Shown here one piece after another: positions 1 to 6,007 of a stretch of DNA of 20,490 nucleotides. The notes under the pieces were generated by a model. The model searched no databases and was not told the DNA's origin. It saw only the letters and a list, made by a program, of their open reading frames with translations. Made by a program: the position numbers and the translations under genes. Within the stretch, counting starts at the first letter, position 1. Every line of letters begins with the position of its first letter. The stretch is from Planctomicrobium sp. (GTDB lineage: Bacteria > Planctomycetota > Planctomycetia > Planctomycetales > Planctomycetaceae): NCBI GenBank assembly GCA_018659505.1, contig JABJMI010000292.1, positions 1 through 20,490 of the forward strand, written 5' to 3'.

Positions 1-2
1 AT

Positions 3-308
3 GTCATCGTGGAAGCCTGTAAGGAGTGCGATGGCATTTTTCTTGACCGAGAAGCATTCCATGACATCTCCTGGAATCGCAAGGCAGCCTATGACGGCGC
101 CGAAGAAGCTCCCATTCCAGTCTCTCAAGAAGAATTACAAGAGGAAAGAGACTGCCCTAAGTGTCACAATACAATGGAGACGCATCCATACTATGGACCG
201 GGCAATTCAGTAATTGACTCTTGTAATCGATGCCACATCGTGTGGCTGGACGCCGGTGAATTGACGACGATCGAACGCGCGCCGGGGCTGCGGAAACTGA
301 GAAGGTAA
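3..308 (+). CDS. zf-TFIIB zinc-ribbon protein, 5' end outside window
   Basis: This is the C-terminal part of a small zinc-binding protein. The frame is open to the window edge, so the true start lies upstream; a GTG at 9 exists but would cut the first zinc ribbon in half. Counting from that GTG, the second ribbon is complete: CPKC at 49-52, CNRC at 72-75, then WLDAGEL, the hallmark of the zf-TFIIB family. The visible CKEC at 4-7 followed by DGIFLD is the second half of an earlier, similar ribbon whose CxxC pair is missing. The arrangement implies two tandem ribbons in a protein of perhaps 120-130 residues. The family is widespread and its exact role is not established; nucleic-acid or protein binding is usually assumed. 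The gene is convergent with the metallophosphoesterase downstream. Confidence 0.8.
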   Translation, partial: VIVEACKECDGIFLDREAFHDISWNRKAAYDGAEEAPIPVSQEELQEERDCPKCHNTMETHPYYGPGNSVIDSCNRCHIVWLDAGELTTIERAPGLRKLRR

Positions 309-318
309 GAGATCGTTA

Positions 319-341
319 GCCGGACACTTAAAGTGTCCGGC
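319..341. terminator. Stem-loop between convergent genes
   Basis: GCCGGACACTT (319-329) and AAGTGTCCGGC (331-341) form a perfect 11-bp inverted repeat around one central A; a physical hairpin would open two or three inner pairs as its loop. It sits in the 44-base gap between the stops of two convergent genes, the right place for a shared terminator. Neither side has a real T-run (AAAA follows on the plus strand), so it is not a textbook intrinsic terminator. It may equally be a dispersed palindromic repeat. Confidence 0.5.
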
Positions 342-352
342 AAAACAGCGTG

Positions 353-1162
353 TTACGTTACGACTCTTTTCTTGAGATTCAATTCGCTCATCGTTGCTTG
401 TGGTTCCCAAATTGGTTCTTTAGCGATTGAGACGTCTGAGCAGATGATTTGATTTTCTGGCAAGAGAACGCAACTCATGCTGCCGGTCGTTCCGCCTGTG
501 GTGTCAATCAATAGTCGCTTGCGAGCGAAGACTACCTGCGGAACGTAAGCGTGACCAGAGACGACAACTTGGTGGCATTCTTGTGGTGGATCTTGAAAAG
601 GAAGTCGCTTTGAACAGAGCCAATCGGGGCGATTCAGCGAGTAGTCTTTCTCAAAGAGGATTCGTTTTTGGAGATCAAAAGGAGTGTGTGGTTCTAAACC
701 GGAGTGGACAAAGAAGAACTCGGGATGCTCAACCGCCCACGGCAAGTTTTGCAACATCGAGCGATGCTCTTCTGGTAGTTCTTCCCGCAAAGTCTTCAAT
801 TCACCAAAAGGAATTCCATAACTCTTGAAGGTCGCTTCCGATCCATAATGATCAAGCCAGCGCCCGCTCCAGTCATTCTCCGAAGGTGTCTCGAACAGAC
901 CCAGAGCACCAGTCATCGCTAGTTCGTGATTTCCCGAGAGGACGATTGTCTTCGGATGCTCAGCGATGATCTCTAAGGCGAGGTCAATCGCTCCTTTGGG
1001 GTCAGGTCCACGGTCAACGAGATCTCCGATGAAGATGATCCAACGTCGCTGATAGTCTTCTCTCTTCCTTAGCCTGTCGAGAATGGACTGCACCTTCCCG
1101 ACTTGACCATGTACATCACCAAACACAGCGACAGGTCCGCTGATCTGTGTTTCAAACTCCAC
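353..1162 (-). CDS. PPP-type metallophosphoesterase (serine/threonine phosphatase-like)
   Basis: A cytoplasmic dimetal phosphoesterase of the calcineurin-like superfamily, close to the bacterial PPP (PrpA/ApaH-type) branch. The metal-binding signature runs in the expected order: GDVHG at 15-19, GDLVDRG at 46-52, GNHE at 77-80, FVHSG at 151-155 and SGHAY at 202-206, followed by DTTG at 220-223. These supply the Asp, His and Asn ligands and the catalytic His. The 269-residue length is normal for the family. The start is a GTG; an AAGGA complement at 1171-1175 stands 8 bases upstream, supporting it. There is no signal peptide. The substrate could be a phosphoprotein, a dinucleotide polyphosphate or another phosphoester; the sequence does not decide. 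The next gene upstream on the same strand (DUF1080) lies 65 bases away, so co-transcription is possible but functionally unexplained. Confidence 0.9.
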   Translation of the reverse strand: MEFETQISGPVAVFGDVHGQVGKVQSILDRLRKREDYQRRWIIFIGDLVDRGPDPKGAIDLALEIIAEHPKTIVLSGNHELAMTGALGLFETPSENDWSGRWLDHYGSEATFKSYGIPFGELKTLREELPEEHRSMLQNLPWAVEHPEFFFVHSGLEPHTPFDLQKRILFEKDYSLNRPDWLCSKRLPFQDPPQECHQVVVSGHAYVPQVVFARKRLLIDTTGGTTGSMSCVLLPENQIICSDVSIAKEPIWEPQATMSELNLKKRVVT

Positions 1163-1227
1163 GAGGTTCTTCCTTGATTTGTTCTCTTCTTCAATGAATG
1201 GCGAGGATTGATTTGTGTTTGAACAGA

Positions 1228-1938
1228 TCAGTCAATCTTCTTCAGTTTGATGTTCTTGAATTGAACTGTCATCGGCGGACCGGCGTGTAGTTGCAAAGCG
1301 AGAATACCGCTCTCACGGCGTTCTTTTTCATCATTGTCGGTGCAATCGATGGTTTTGACTCCGTTGATTTCGTGAGTGAAATGGAATCCCTTGGCTGTAA
1401 TTTTGTAGTGGTTCCAGTCTTCGTGTTTGATCTTCTTTTGAATCTCATCAGATTCGCCGACTGAACCGACAACATTCACTTTGAACTTGCCCTCTTCGCG
1501 AACGAGTTCTGTTTTCTGACCGCGATTGGCAAGGATTCCACGGAATCTTTCACCATAAAGGATACCTGAATAGGTCTTCCCAGCTTCGAAATCTCCCTGG
1601 TATCCACCGACGACCCATGGTGTTTTCTTGGGCGTGGCTTCGAAACTGCGGTACTGAATCCCTGAGTTTCCAGCAATGATTTTGTAATCGAGTTCGAGTT
1701 CGAAGTCAGCCAGTTCACCGCCGCGCCAGATTATAAATGTATTCCCTTTGGTTGGGTTCTCAGCAGTCGTCCGCCCGGTAATCGTCCCATCTTCGACGCT
1801 CCAGAACTCGGGATTTCCATCCCAACCTTCAAGAGTTTTTCCATCAAACAGCGACACTGCTTTCGTATCTTCTGTGAAGCCTTGCGTTGCAGAGAAGACC
1901 ATCAACAGAGAACTGGTGAACAAAACTAAAGTTCGCAT
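1228..1938 (-). CDS. Secreted DUF1080 (3-keto-disaccharide hydrolase-like) protein
   Basis: A 236-residue exported protein with a single DUF1080 domain, a concanavalin-like jelly roll. The N-terminus (residues 1 to about 22) has a basic start, a hydrophobic core and a small-residue end, typical of a Sec signal peptide. Domain marks are [10 protein letters not shown] at 30-39, NSGIQYRS at 91-98, GGYQGD at 111-116 and the closing [16 protein letters not shown] motif near 215-230. Members of this family, now Pfam '3-keto-disaccharide hydrolase', are very abundant in planctomycetes; some cleave 3-keto-glycosides, but most are uncharacterised. The ATG start has AAGG 8 bases upstream. The gene is near a metallophosphoesterase but no sugar oxidoreductase is adjacent, so the substrate cannot be inferred from context. 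Confidence 0.9.
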   Translation of the reverse strand: MRTLVLFTSSLLMVFSATQGFTEDTKAVSLFDGKTLEGWDGNPEFWSVEDGTITGRTTAENPTKGNTFIIWRGGELADFELELDYKIIAGNSGIQYRSFEATPKKTPWVVGGYQGDFEAGKTYSGILYGERFRGILANRGQKTELVREEGKFKVNVVGSVGESDEIQKKIKHEDWNHYKITAKGFHFTHEINGVKTIDCTDNDEKERRESGILALQLHAGPPMTVQFKNIKLKKID

Positions 1939-2103
1939 GGTGAATACCTTATAGATTTAGGTTTAACAGTTTGGTTTCAATATCCAGCAAGATGACAAAC
2001 CTCACCTTAGGACGCAAGGAATTATCATGAATTCGGTTGTTTACTTATGATAGTGAATTTCAATAATGGACTCTCACACAAATTTCTTATGTCGAAATGA
2101 ATC

Positions 2104-2766
2104 ATGGCGCAATCAAACGATACCAAATGGAACACGAAGCGAATTACCACCTCTCTATGTATTGCATTTGGTACTGGAATCCTACTTTACCTAATATTGC
2201 TGTATGCCGGGTGGGTGAATCTTCGGGATAGCTCTCCTGGGAAATTTCGGACTTATCACATGACGAAATCGGCACATCAAGACGTCATTGACAATGAAGG
2301 AGTTATGGAGAAATTGAAATCAGGAATTCTCCCTGACCACGGAGAATATGATTCCTTGTTCGATCATCCACTCGGATATCGCGAAGATCAATGGGGGCAG
2401 CGTTTTAAGTACGAATGGAACGAAGAAGAAGGATTAACGATTTTCTCATTAGGTCGAGATGGTCAGTTAGGCGGGACTGGATTAGACGCTGATATCTATC
2501 ACGACCAGAGAAACTATGAGCAAACGTTGCTTACCTTTAGGCAATTCTATGAATCTGGTTTATGGACAAACAGTATTGTCAAAAACGGGGGAGTTTTTGC
2601 TTTTGTTGTCTCTCTGTTCTTGTTTTGTCGTCTTCAATTTTCAAAGACTACTTATCAAGGCTCGCGACTGTCGTGGATGTCTGTTGTGTATGTTCTTTTT
2701 GTGTTTGGGTTAGCTGCTGCCATCGGTATCTTTCTACTTCCGTTGCACATTCCGAGTGGTCACTGA
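2104..2766 (+). CDS. Membrane protein with T2SS pseudopilin G-like domain
   Basis: A 220-residue protein with three predicted membrane segments, at roughly residues 13-36, 162-176 and 191-213. Between the first and second lies a soluble stretch with a block at 95-132: DQWGQ, an aromatic/acidic strand, then FSLGRDGQLGGTGLDADI. This closely matches the C-terminal half of GspG-type pseudopilins (DPWGxxY ... SLGADGxxGGxGxxxDI), including the aspartates of the calcium-binding loop. Unlike a true pseudopilin it has no prepilin peptidase site and has two extra C-terminal helices. I infer a membrane-anchored periplasmic domain of unknown role, not a working pilin. No strong ribosome-binding site precedes the ATG. 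The next gene starts 3 bases after the stop, so the two are almost certainly translated together. Confidence 0.75.
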   Translation: MAQSNDTKWNTKRITTSLCIAFGTGILLYLILLYAGWVNLRDSSPGKFRTYHMTKSAHQDVIDNEGVMEKLKSGILPDHGEYDSLFDHPLGYREDQWGQRFKYEWNEEEGLTIFSLGRDGQLGGTGLDADIYHDQRNYEQTLLTFRQFYESGLWTNSIVKNGGVFAFVVSLFLFCRLQFSKTTYQGSRLSWMSVVYVLFVFGLAAAIGIFLLPLHIPSGH

Positions 2767-2769
2767 GCA

Positions 2770-3156
2770 ATGCCGTTTTTGTATTTGAGAGACCCATTGT
2801 TTCTGACGGTCTTCTGTCTGTATTGGATCAATCGTTTTTTGATCAAGAACGTCTCGCATCCTCAATTCTTTGACAGCTATTTCAATGACTTGATCTGTAT
2901 CCCATTTCTAGTCCCAATTCTGTTATTCATTGCTCGCAAATTAAAAGTAAGACGAGCGGATTCTCCTCCACAATTGATCGAAGTGATCATTCCAGTAGTC
3001 GTCTGGTCAATCTTGTTTGAGATCGTCTTCCCGCAGCATCCAGTCTGGTCGAAGTGGGTGACCGGTGATCCAGTGGATATCATGTTCTATACGATTGGAG
3101 GCTGCCTCGCATTATGGTTCTGGGAGTGGTGGTACTCTCCTCAACGAACCTCTTAG
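2770..3156 (+). CDS. Small polytopic membrane protein, VanZ-like appearance
   Basis: A 128-residue hydrophobic protein with about three to four membrane segments (near residues 6-24, 41-56, 70-87 and 103-121). It has the stretch FFDSYFNDLICIPFLVP at 33-49 and GDPVDIMFYTIGG at 99-111. The second motif recalls the conserved GDxxDxxxYxxG end of VanZ-like and related small membrane proteins; the first occurs in uncharacterised planctomycete and Bacteroidetes proteins as far as I recall. No enzymatic motif is visible. It begins 3 bases after the pseudopilin-like membrane gene ends, so the pair forms an operon and may form a complex. Function unknown. Confidence 0.65.
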   Translation: MPFLYLRDPLFLTVFCLYWINRFLIKNVSHPQFFDSYFNDLICIPFLVPILLFIARKLKVRRADSPPQLIEVIIPVVVWSILFEIVFPQHPVWSKWVTGDPVDIMFYTIGGCLALWFWEWWYSPQRTS

Positions 3157-3251
3157 AAAAAATGGAATTTAATCGCTAAAGCAAGATCGTTGCTGTATGA
3201 TATGTGAGTGCTTGAATTCGTATTGAATGACCAAAGAGAAGAGGGCGAGCC

Positions 3252-3608
3252 ATGTCTGAAGTGCGGGGGTTGCGGATCTATACCAATGATGAAATCGCCA
3301 TCATTGAGTTCGAGGACAAAGGGTTTCTGGGGTCTCAAACATTTATTGGTGAAGCGATTTCTCATCTGGATACGGTAATCGAAGAATACTCGGTGAAGGT
3401 TTTGATCTTCGACCTCGAACGTATCACTGCTGTTCCCAGCGACATGTTGGGGATCCTGGTTAGTCTGAGGAATCGAGGGCTGGTGATTCGGCTTTTCAAC
3501 GTCGGACCAGATGTGCAATTTGTGCTGGAAGCGACGAAACTAGACGAACTCTTTTCTGTTCGCGACGGATCTCTGGCAGCGATGATCGAAGAGGCGGAAG
3601 AAGTTTGA
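3252..3608 (+). CDS. STAS-domain protein (anti-sigma factor antagonist-like)
   Basis: A 118-residue cytoplasmic protein that is essentially one STAS domain, as in SpoIIAA/RsbV-type anti-anti-sigma factors. The visible pattern is an N-terminal beta pair, then VKVLIFDLERITAVPSDMLGILVSL at about 48-72, where the loop serine of the family is expected, then a strand (LVIRLFNVG, 77-85), and a helix ending with LFSVRDG. The only serine at the right place is S63 in VPSDMLG; the usual SSG or SxG context is not kept, so phospho-regulation is uncertain. A GAGG stands 7 bases before the ATG. No anti-sigma kinase, sigma factor or PP2C phosphatase gene is nearby. Planctomycetes hold many such stand-alone STAS proteins. 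It may act in a partner-switching relay encoded elsewhere. Confidence 0.8.
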   Translation: MSEVRGLRIYTNDEIAIIEFEDKGFLGSQTFIGEAISHLDTVIEEYSVKVLIFDLERITAVPSDMLGILVSLRNRGLVIRLFNVGPDVQFVLEATKLDELFSVRDGSLAAMIEEAEEV

Positions 3609-3812
3609 CGGTTCGTCAATTCTGGGAAAACAATCCGTTTGACATCTTAGTTCGGCAAACACTCCTGCAAGAAATTTACCACGGAGGGCACTAAGGGAAA
3701 GCATACTATAATGGATTGTGAAATTCGGGCGCAGGGATAAGGTGCAATCGTCAGCAGCTATGATGATCCTGATAGGAGATGTGAGCATGCCGAGGAATTA
3801 CGAATTTTCTCC
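3609..3812. other. Non-coding gap between convergent genes
   Basis: This 204-base gap separates the STAS gene from the minus-strand YiiX-like gene. It contains a TATAAT at 3707-3712 without a convincing -35 partner, and no hairpin that I would call a terminator. The stretch accacggagggcactaagg (3678-3696) resembles intergenic boilerplate seen in several planctomycete and verrucomicrobial genomes, from memory. I see no supported gene. Confidence 0.35.
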
Positions 3813-5180
3813 TCACTTCGCCATCGTCAGCTTCAAGACCCTCTCCGCGTCTTTTCCAATCGCGAGTTGTTCATGATGCGTCGCTGAGAAGACGGCATGC
3901 GGAGTGAAATGATTCTGCTCCAGTGCCATACGAATGAGATCTTCCGCAGCGAGAGTCCAACGACCTGCTCGTCGTGTTAATTGAAATTCGACCCCAGCGA
4001 CTTTTTCGTAGCTGCGATAGATGACCTCGGTACAGACGAGTCGATCCGAGCGATTAAAGTCGAAGTCAAAGTCGTAAGGTTTTCCTTCATGGAAAACTCC
4101 ACGTGAGATTGCTTGAGCAATACTCGCAGCATCCATTTTTGGTCGCAGTACAGTAATCGCATCAACGCCAAATGGAGAGCGAAGCGAGCGGATATGAACT
4201 CCATCCGCCATCGCTTCCAGGACTCTTAAGTTTTCCGTTGCATCACAATCGAGTAACTTCTGCCAGCGAGGTTGCATGTTTTGATGGGCGGAGATTCCTA
4301 ATTGATGCAGTTCTTCCGGAGCACCTAAGTAGAGGGCGGCATGTGGCCAATAGCCTGGCAGGAAGTAGTTCGTCACAGCGAATTCTTTCCGAGTAATAAT
4401 GACATCGCCCGGCTTGAGATGCTTTCGCAACTCCGAAGCCACGTCTTTTCGCAAGAGCGGAATGTGATCGAATTTCACGAACAGATTCGCAGTAAATGAA
4501 GCAACCGCTTTCTGTAATCCATAAAGAGCCTGAGCGAACAACCCCTGCCCCGCGACATTATTGAGTTCTCTCGCTCGTGCTCTGAGTCGAGCGATGGAAT
4601 ATCGTTCCAGAGAAATATCCAAGCGGTCCTGAAGTTTTGCCACGAGTTGGAGCAATGGTTTCAGACTCTCTTCCGATTGTTCCTTAATCTCATCCCAATG
4701 AGCATTCAAGTACTTCGCAGCATGATACAACCGCCAGGCATGCAGCGGACTCGTCAGCGACTTCTGAATTTTCTCGTAGGTGTCTGACTCGATACCGAAG
4801 TAAGGATCAGGCTCATTCAGCTTTGTCCTGACTAACGGTTTCTCATGAAACTCATCTCGCAGAAACCTCGCTGCATCGACCAAGACTAACGCCCCTGCAT
4901 AAGCAACCAGAAACAACTGATGCTGAGTATCCTCAGCGACGTTACGATTATTCTGAAAGGTGATCACAAGTTCAATAAGCGCATTGCGACTTTGCCAATA
5001 AGAGATCAGCAAATGCTTCACCGCTTCATCTTCAGAAGGAGTAAAATACCCACGATTCGTCGCGGAAGCTGCCGTTGAGAGTTCTCGCGCCCGCTCCTTC
5101 AACCGCTCAAAATGCTGAGCAATATCAACAACCGTCCTGGCTCCAGATTCAAGATCGGGGGTAAGCAATGTTATCTCCAA
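3813..5180 (-). CDS. YiiX/NlpC-P60-like permuted papain-fold hydrolase with helical N-terminal domain
   Basis: A 455-residue protein in two parts. Residues 1 to about 240 are almost all helical, without a signal peptide or known motif. The C-terminal part is a circularly permuted papain-fold domain of the YiiX/YaeF/LRAT-like group: LKPGDVIITR at 255-264, then GYWPHAALYLG with the active-site His at 280, GKPYDFDFDF at 366-375 and RLVCTEVIYRS with the nucleophile Cys at 383. The His-before-Cys order is the mark of the permuted group. Such enzymes cleave or transfer amide or ester bonds in lipids, peptides or peptidoglycan; the substrate here is unknown. The start is a TTG at 5180; a second TTG at 5168 has GGAG 6 bases ahead and may be the true start. 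No ATG lies near the front. It stands alone, divergent from the next gene. Confidence 0.8.
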   Translation of the reverse strand: MEITLLTPDLESGARTVVDIAQHFERLKERARELSTAASATNRGYFTPSEDEAVKHLLISYWQSRNALIELVITFQNNRNVAEDTQHQLFLVAYAGALVLVDAARFLRDEFHEKPLVRTKLNEPDPYFGIESDTYEKIQKSLTSPLHAWRLYHAAKYLNAHWDEIKEQSEESLKPLLQLVAKLQDRLDISLERYSIARLRARARELNNVAGQGLFAQALYGLQKAVASFTANLFVKFDHIPLLRKDVASELRKHLKPGDVIITRKEFAVTNYFLPGYWPHAALYLGAPEELHQLGISAHQNMQPRWQKLLDCDATENLRVLEAMADGVHIRSLRSPFGVDAITVLRPKMDAASIAQAISRGVFHEGKPYDFDFDFNRSDRLVCTEVIYRSYEKVAGVEFQLTRRAGRWTLAAEDLIRMALEQNHFTPHAVFSATHHEQLAIGKDAERVLKLTMAK

Positions 5181-5285
5181 GGTTTGTACAGGTGCTTCAC
5201 TGCCCTATACAATATCTGTTGGGACAATAATATGAATAGGCGAAATCCTACTTTGTATATCACGCTATGATTTCAGAGGAAGTCG

Positions 5286-5870
5286 ATGTCCAGTGATGAG
5301 ATTGAACATTTTCTTTCGCCGCCGCACGGAAAGTGTTCACTATGTGGTACGCGACTTCGTGATGATGAATGTAGAAAGTGTGGTGCTTCCCAGATAGAAA
5401 TAGCTAAAATAGAGAAAGGTTTCTTCGAAAAATCTCAAGAGTTGGGGGGGAATAGAAGGCTGCTTTTCTGGAGTGACAAATACCTATTGCCTCCCAGAGG
5501 GTTTAGTAAACTCGCCGAAGATTATTCAGAAGAACTCTGGAGTTTAACGAACCAATATTATCGCGATAAGTTGATCGACAAGGAAAGGAAAAGACAGAAT
5601 CAAGCACAAAAAGTAAAGCCATGGATCATTGCAATTGAATTTGTTTGCTTTGTTTTGCTCTACATAATTTCGCTAACTGTTCTTGATCAATTTCTACAAG
5701 TTTCAATCACATTGATTTTTGCATCAAGCTTCTTATCCTCAATCTGTTTTATCATAGTTTTAAGTTGGTGGCACGGAAGTCAAACTGAAACGCCTCGATA
5801 TGAACGTTCCATTCCAATGCAGCTCTATTATTCTGTTAACAAACGAGTCAAATCGACAAAGGACAACTGA
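5286..5870 (+). CDS. Small zinc-ribbon membrane protein
   Basis: A 194-residue protein of unknown function. Near its N-terminus are two CxxC pairs (C17-C20 and C29-C32) forming a short zinc ribbon. A charged helical region follows (about 40-110), including a lysine/arginine-rich part, then two adjacent membrane helices at roughly 113-135 and 138-160, and a polar tail of about 34 residues. By the positive-inside rule the zinc ribbon should be cytoplasmic. The ATG is well supported by an AGAGGAAG ribosome-binding site ending 4 bases before it. The coding sequence looks more A/T-rich by eye than its neighbours, which could mean weak selection or recent acquisition. It does not share a transcript with the divergent YiiX-like gene; the next gene downstream has its own promoter candidate. 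Confidence 0.75.
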   Translation: MSSDEIEHFLSPPHGKCSLCGTRLRDDECRKCGASQIEIAKIEKGFFEKSQELGGNRRLLFWSDKYLLPPRGFSKLAEDYSEELWSLTNQYYRDKLIDKERKRQNQAQKVKPWIIAIEFVCFVLLYIISLTVLDQFLQVSITLIFASSFLSSICFIIVLSWWHGSQTETPRYERSIPMQLYYSVNKRVKSTKDN

Positions 5871-5925
5871 TTTCGTAGTTAATAAATTCGCGAAGCGATG
5901 AGCCTACTCTTCAGAAATTCAAAGG

Positions 5926-5956
5926 TTGATCTTCAGTAGGGGAAGTGTGCTATAAT
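5926..5956 (+). promoter_or_regulatory. Sigma-70-type promoter candidate for the PSCyt1/DUF1553 gene
   Basis: TTGATC (5926-5931), a 19-base spacer and a perfect TATAAT (5951-5956) precede the ATG at 6008 by about 50 bases. If used, transcription would begin near 5963, downstream of the alternative GTG at 5945, which would rule that start out. The spacer is 1-2 bases longer than ideal, so the -35 assignment is less secure than the -10. Confidence 0.45.
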
Positions 5957-6007
5957 CGAAGACGTCCTCGACGAAGGACGCCTCCCACCTTCAACCCCCG
6001 CCTGACC

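Noticed and set aside
583..828. Plus-strand open frame across the metallophosphoesterase
   Set aside because: It is the antisense shadow of a gene with a full set of conserved motifs.
3787..3876. 29-codon plus-strand open frame with AGGAG 8 bases ahead
   Set aside because: It mostly overlaps the 3' end of the YiiX-like gene antisense, has no recognisable sequence, and is short enough to be chance.
5945..6007. In-frame GTG extension of the PSCyt1 gene
   Set aside because: It would place an Arg-rich 21-residue stretch before a clean signal peptide and lies upstream of the TATAAT at 5951-5956.
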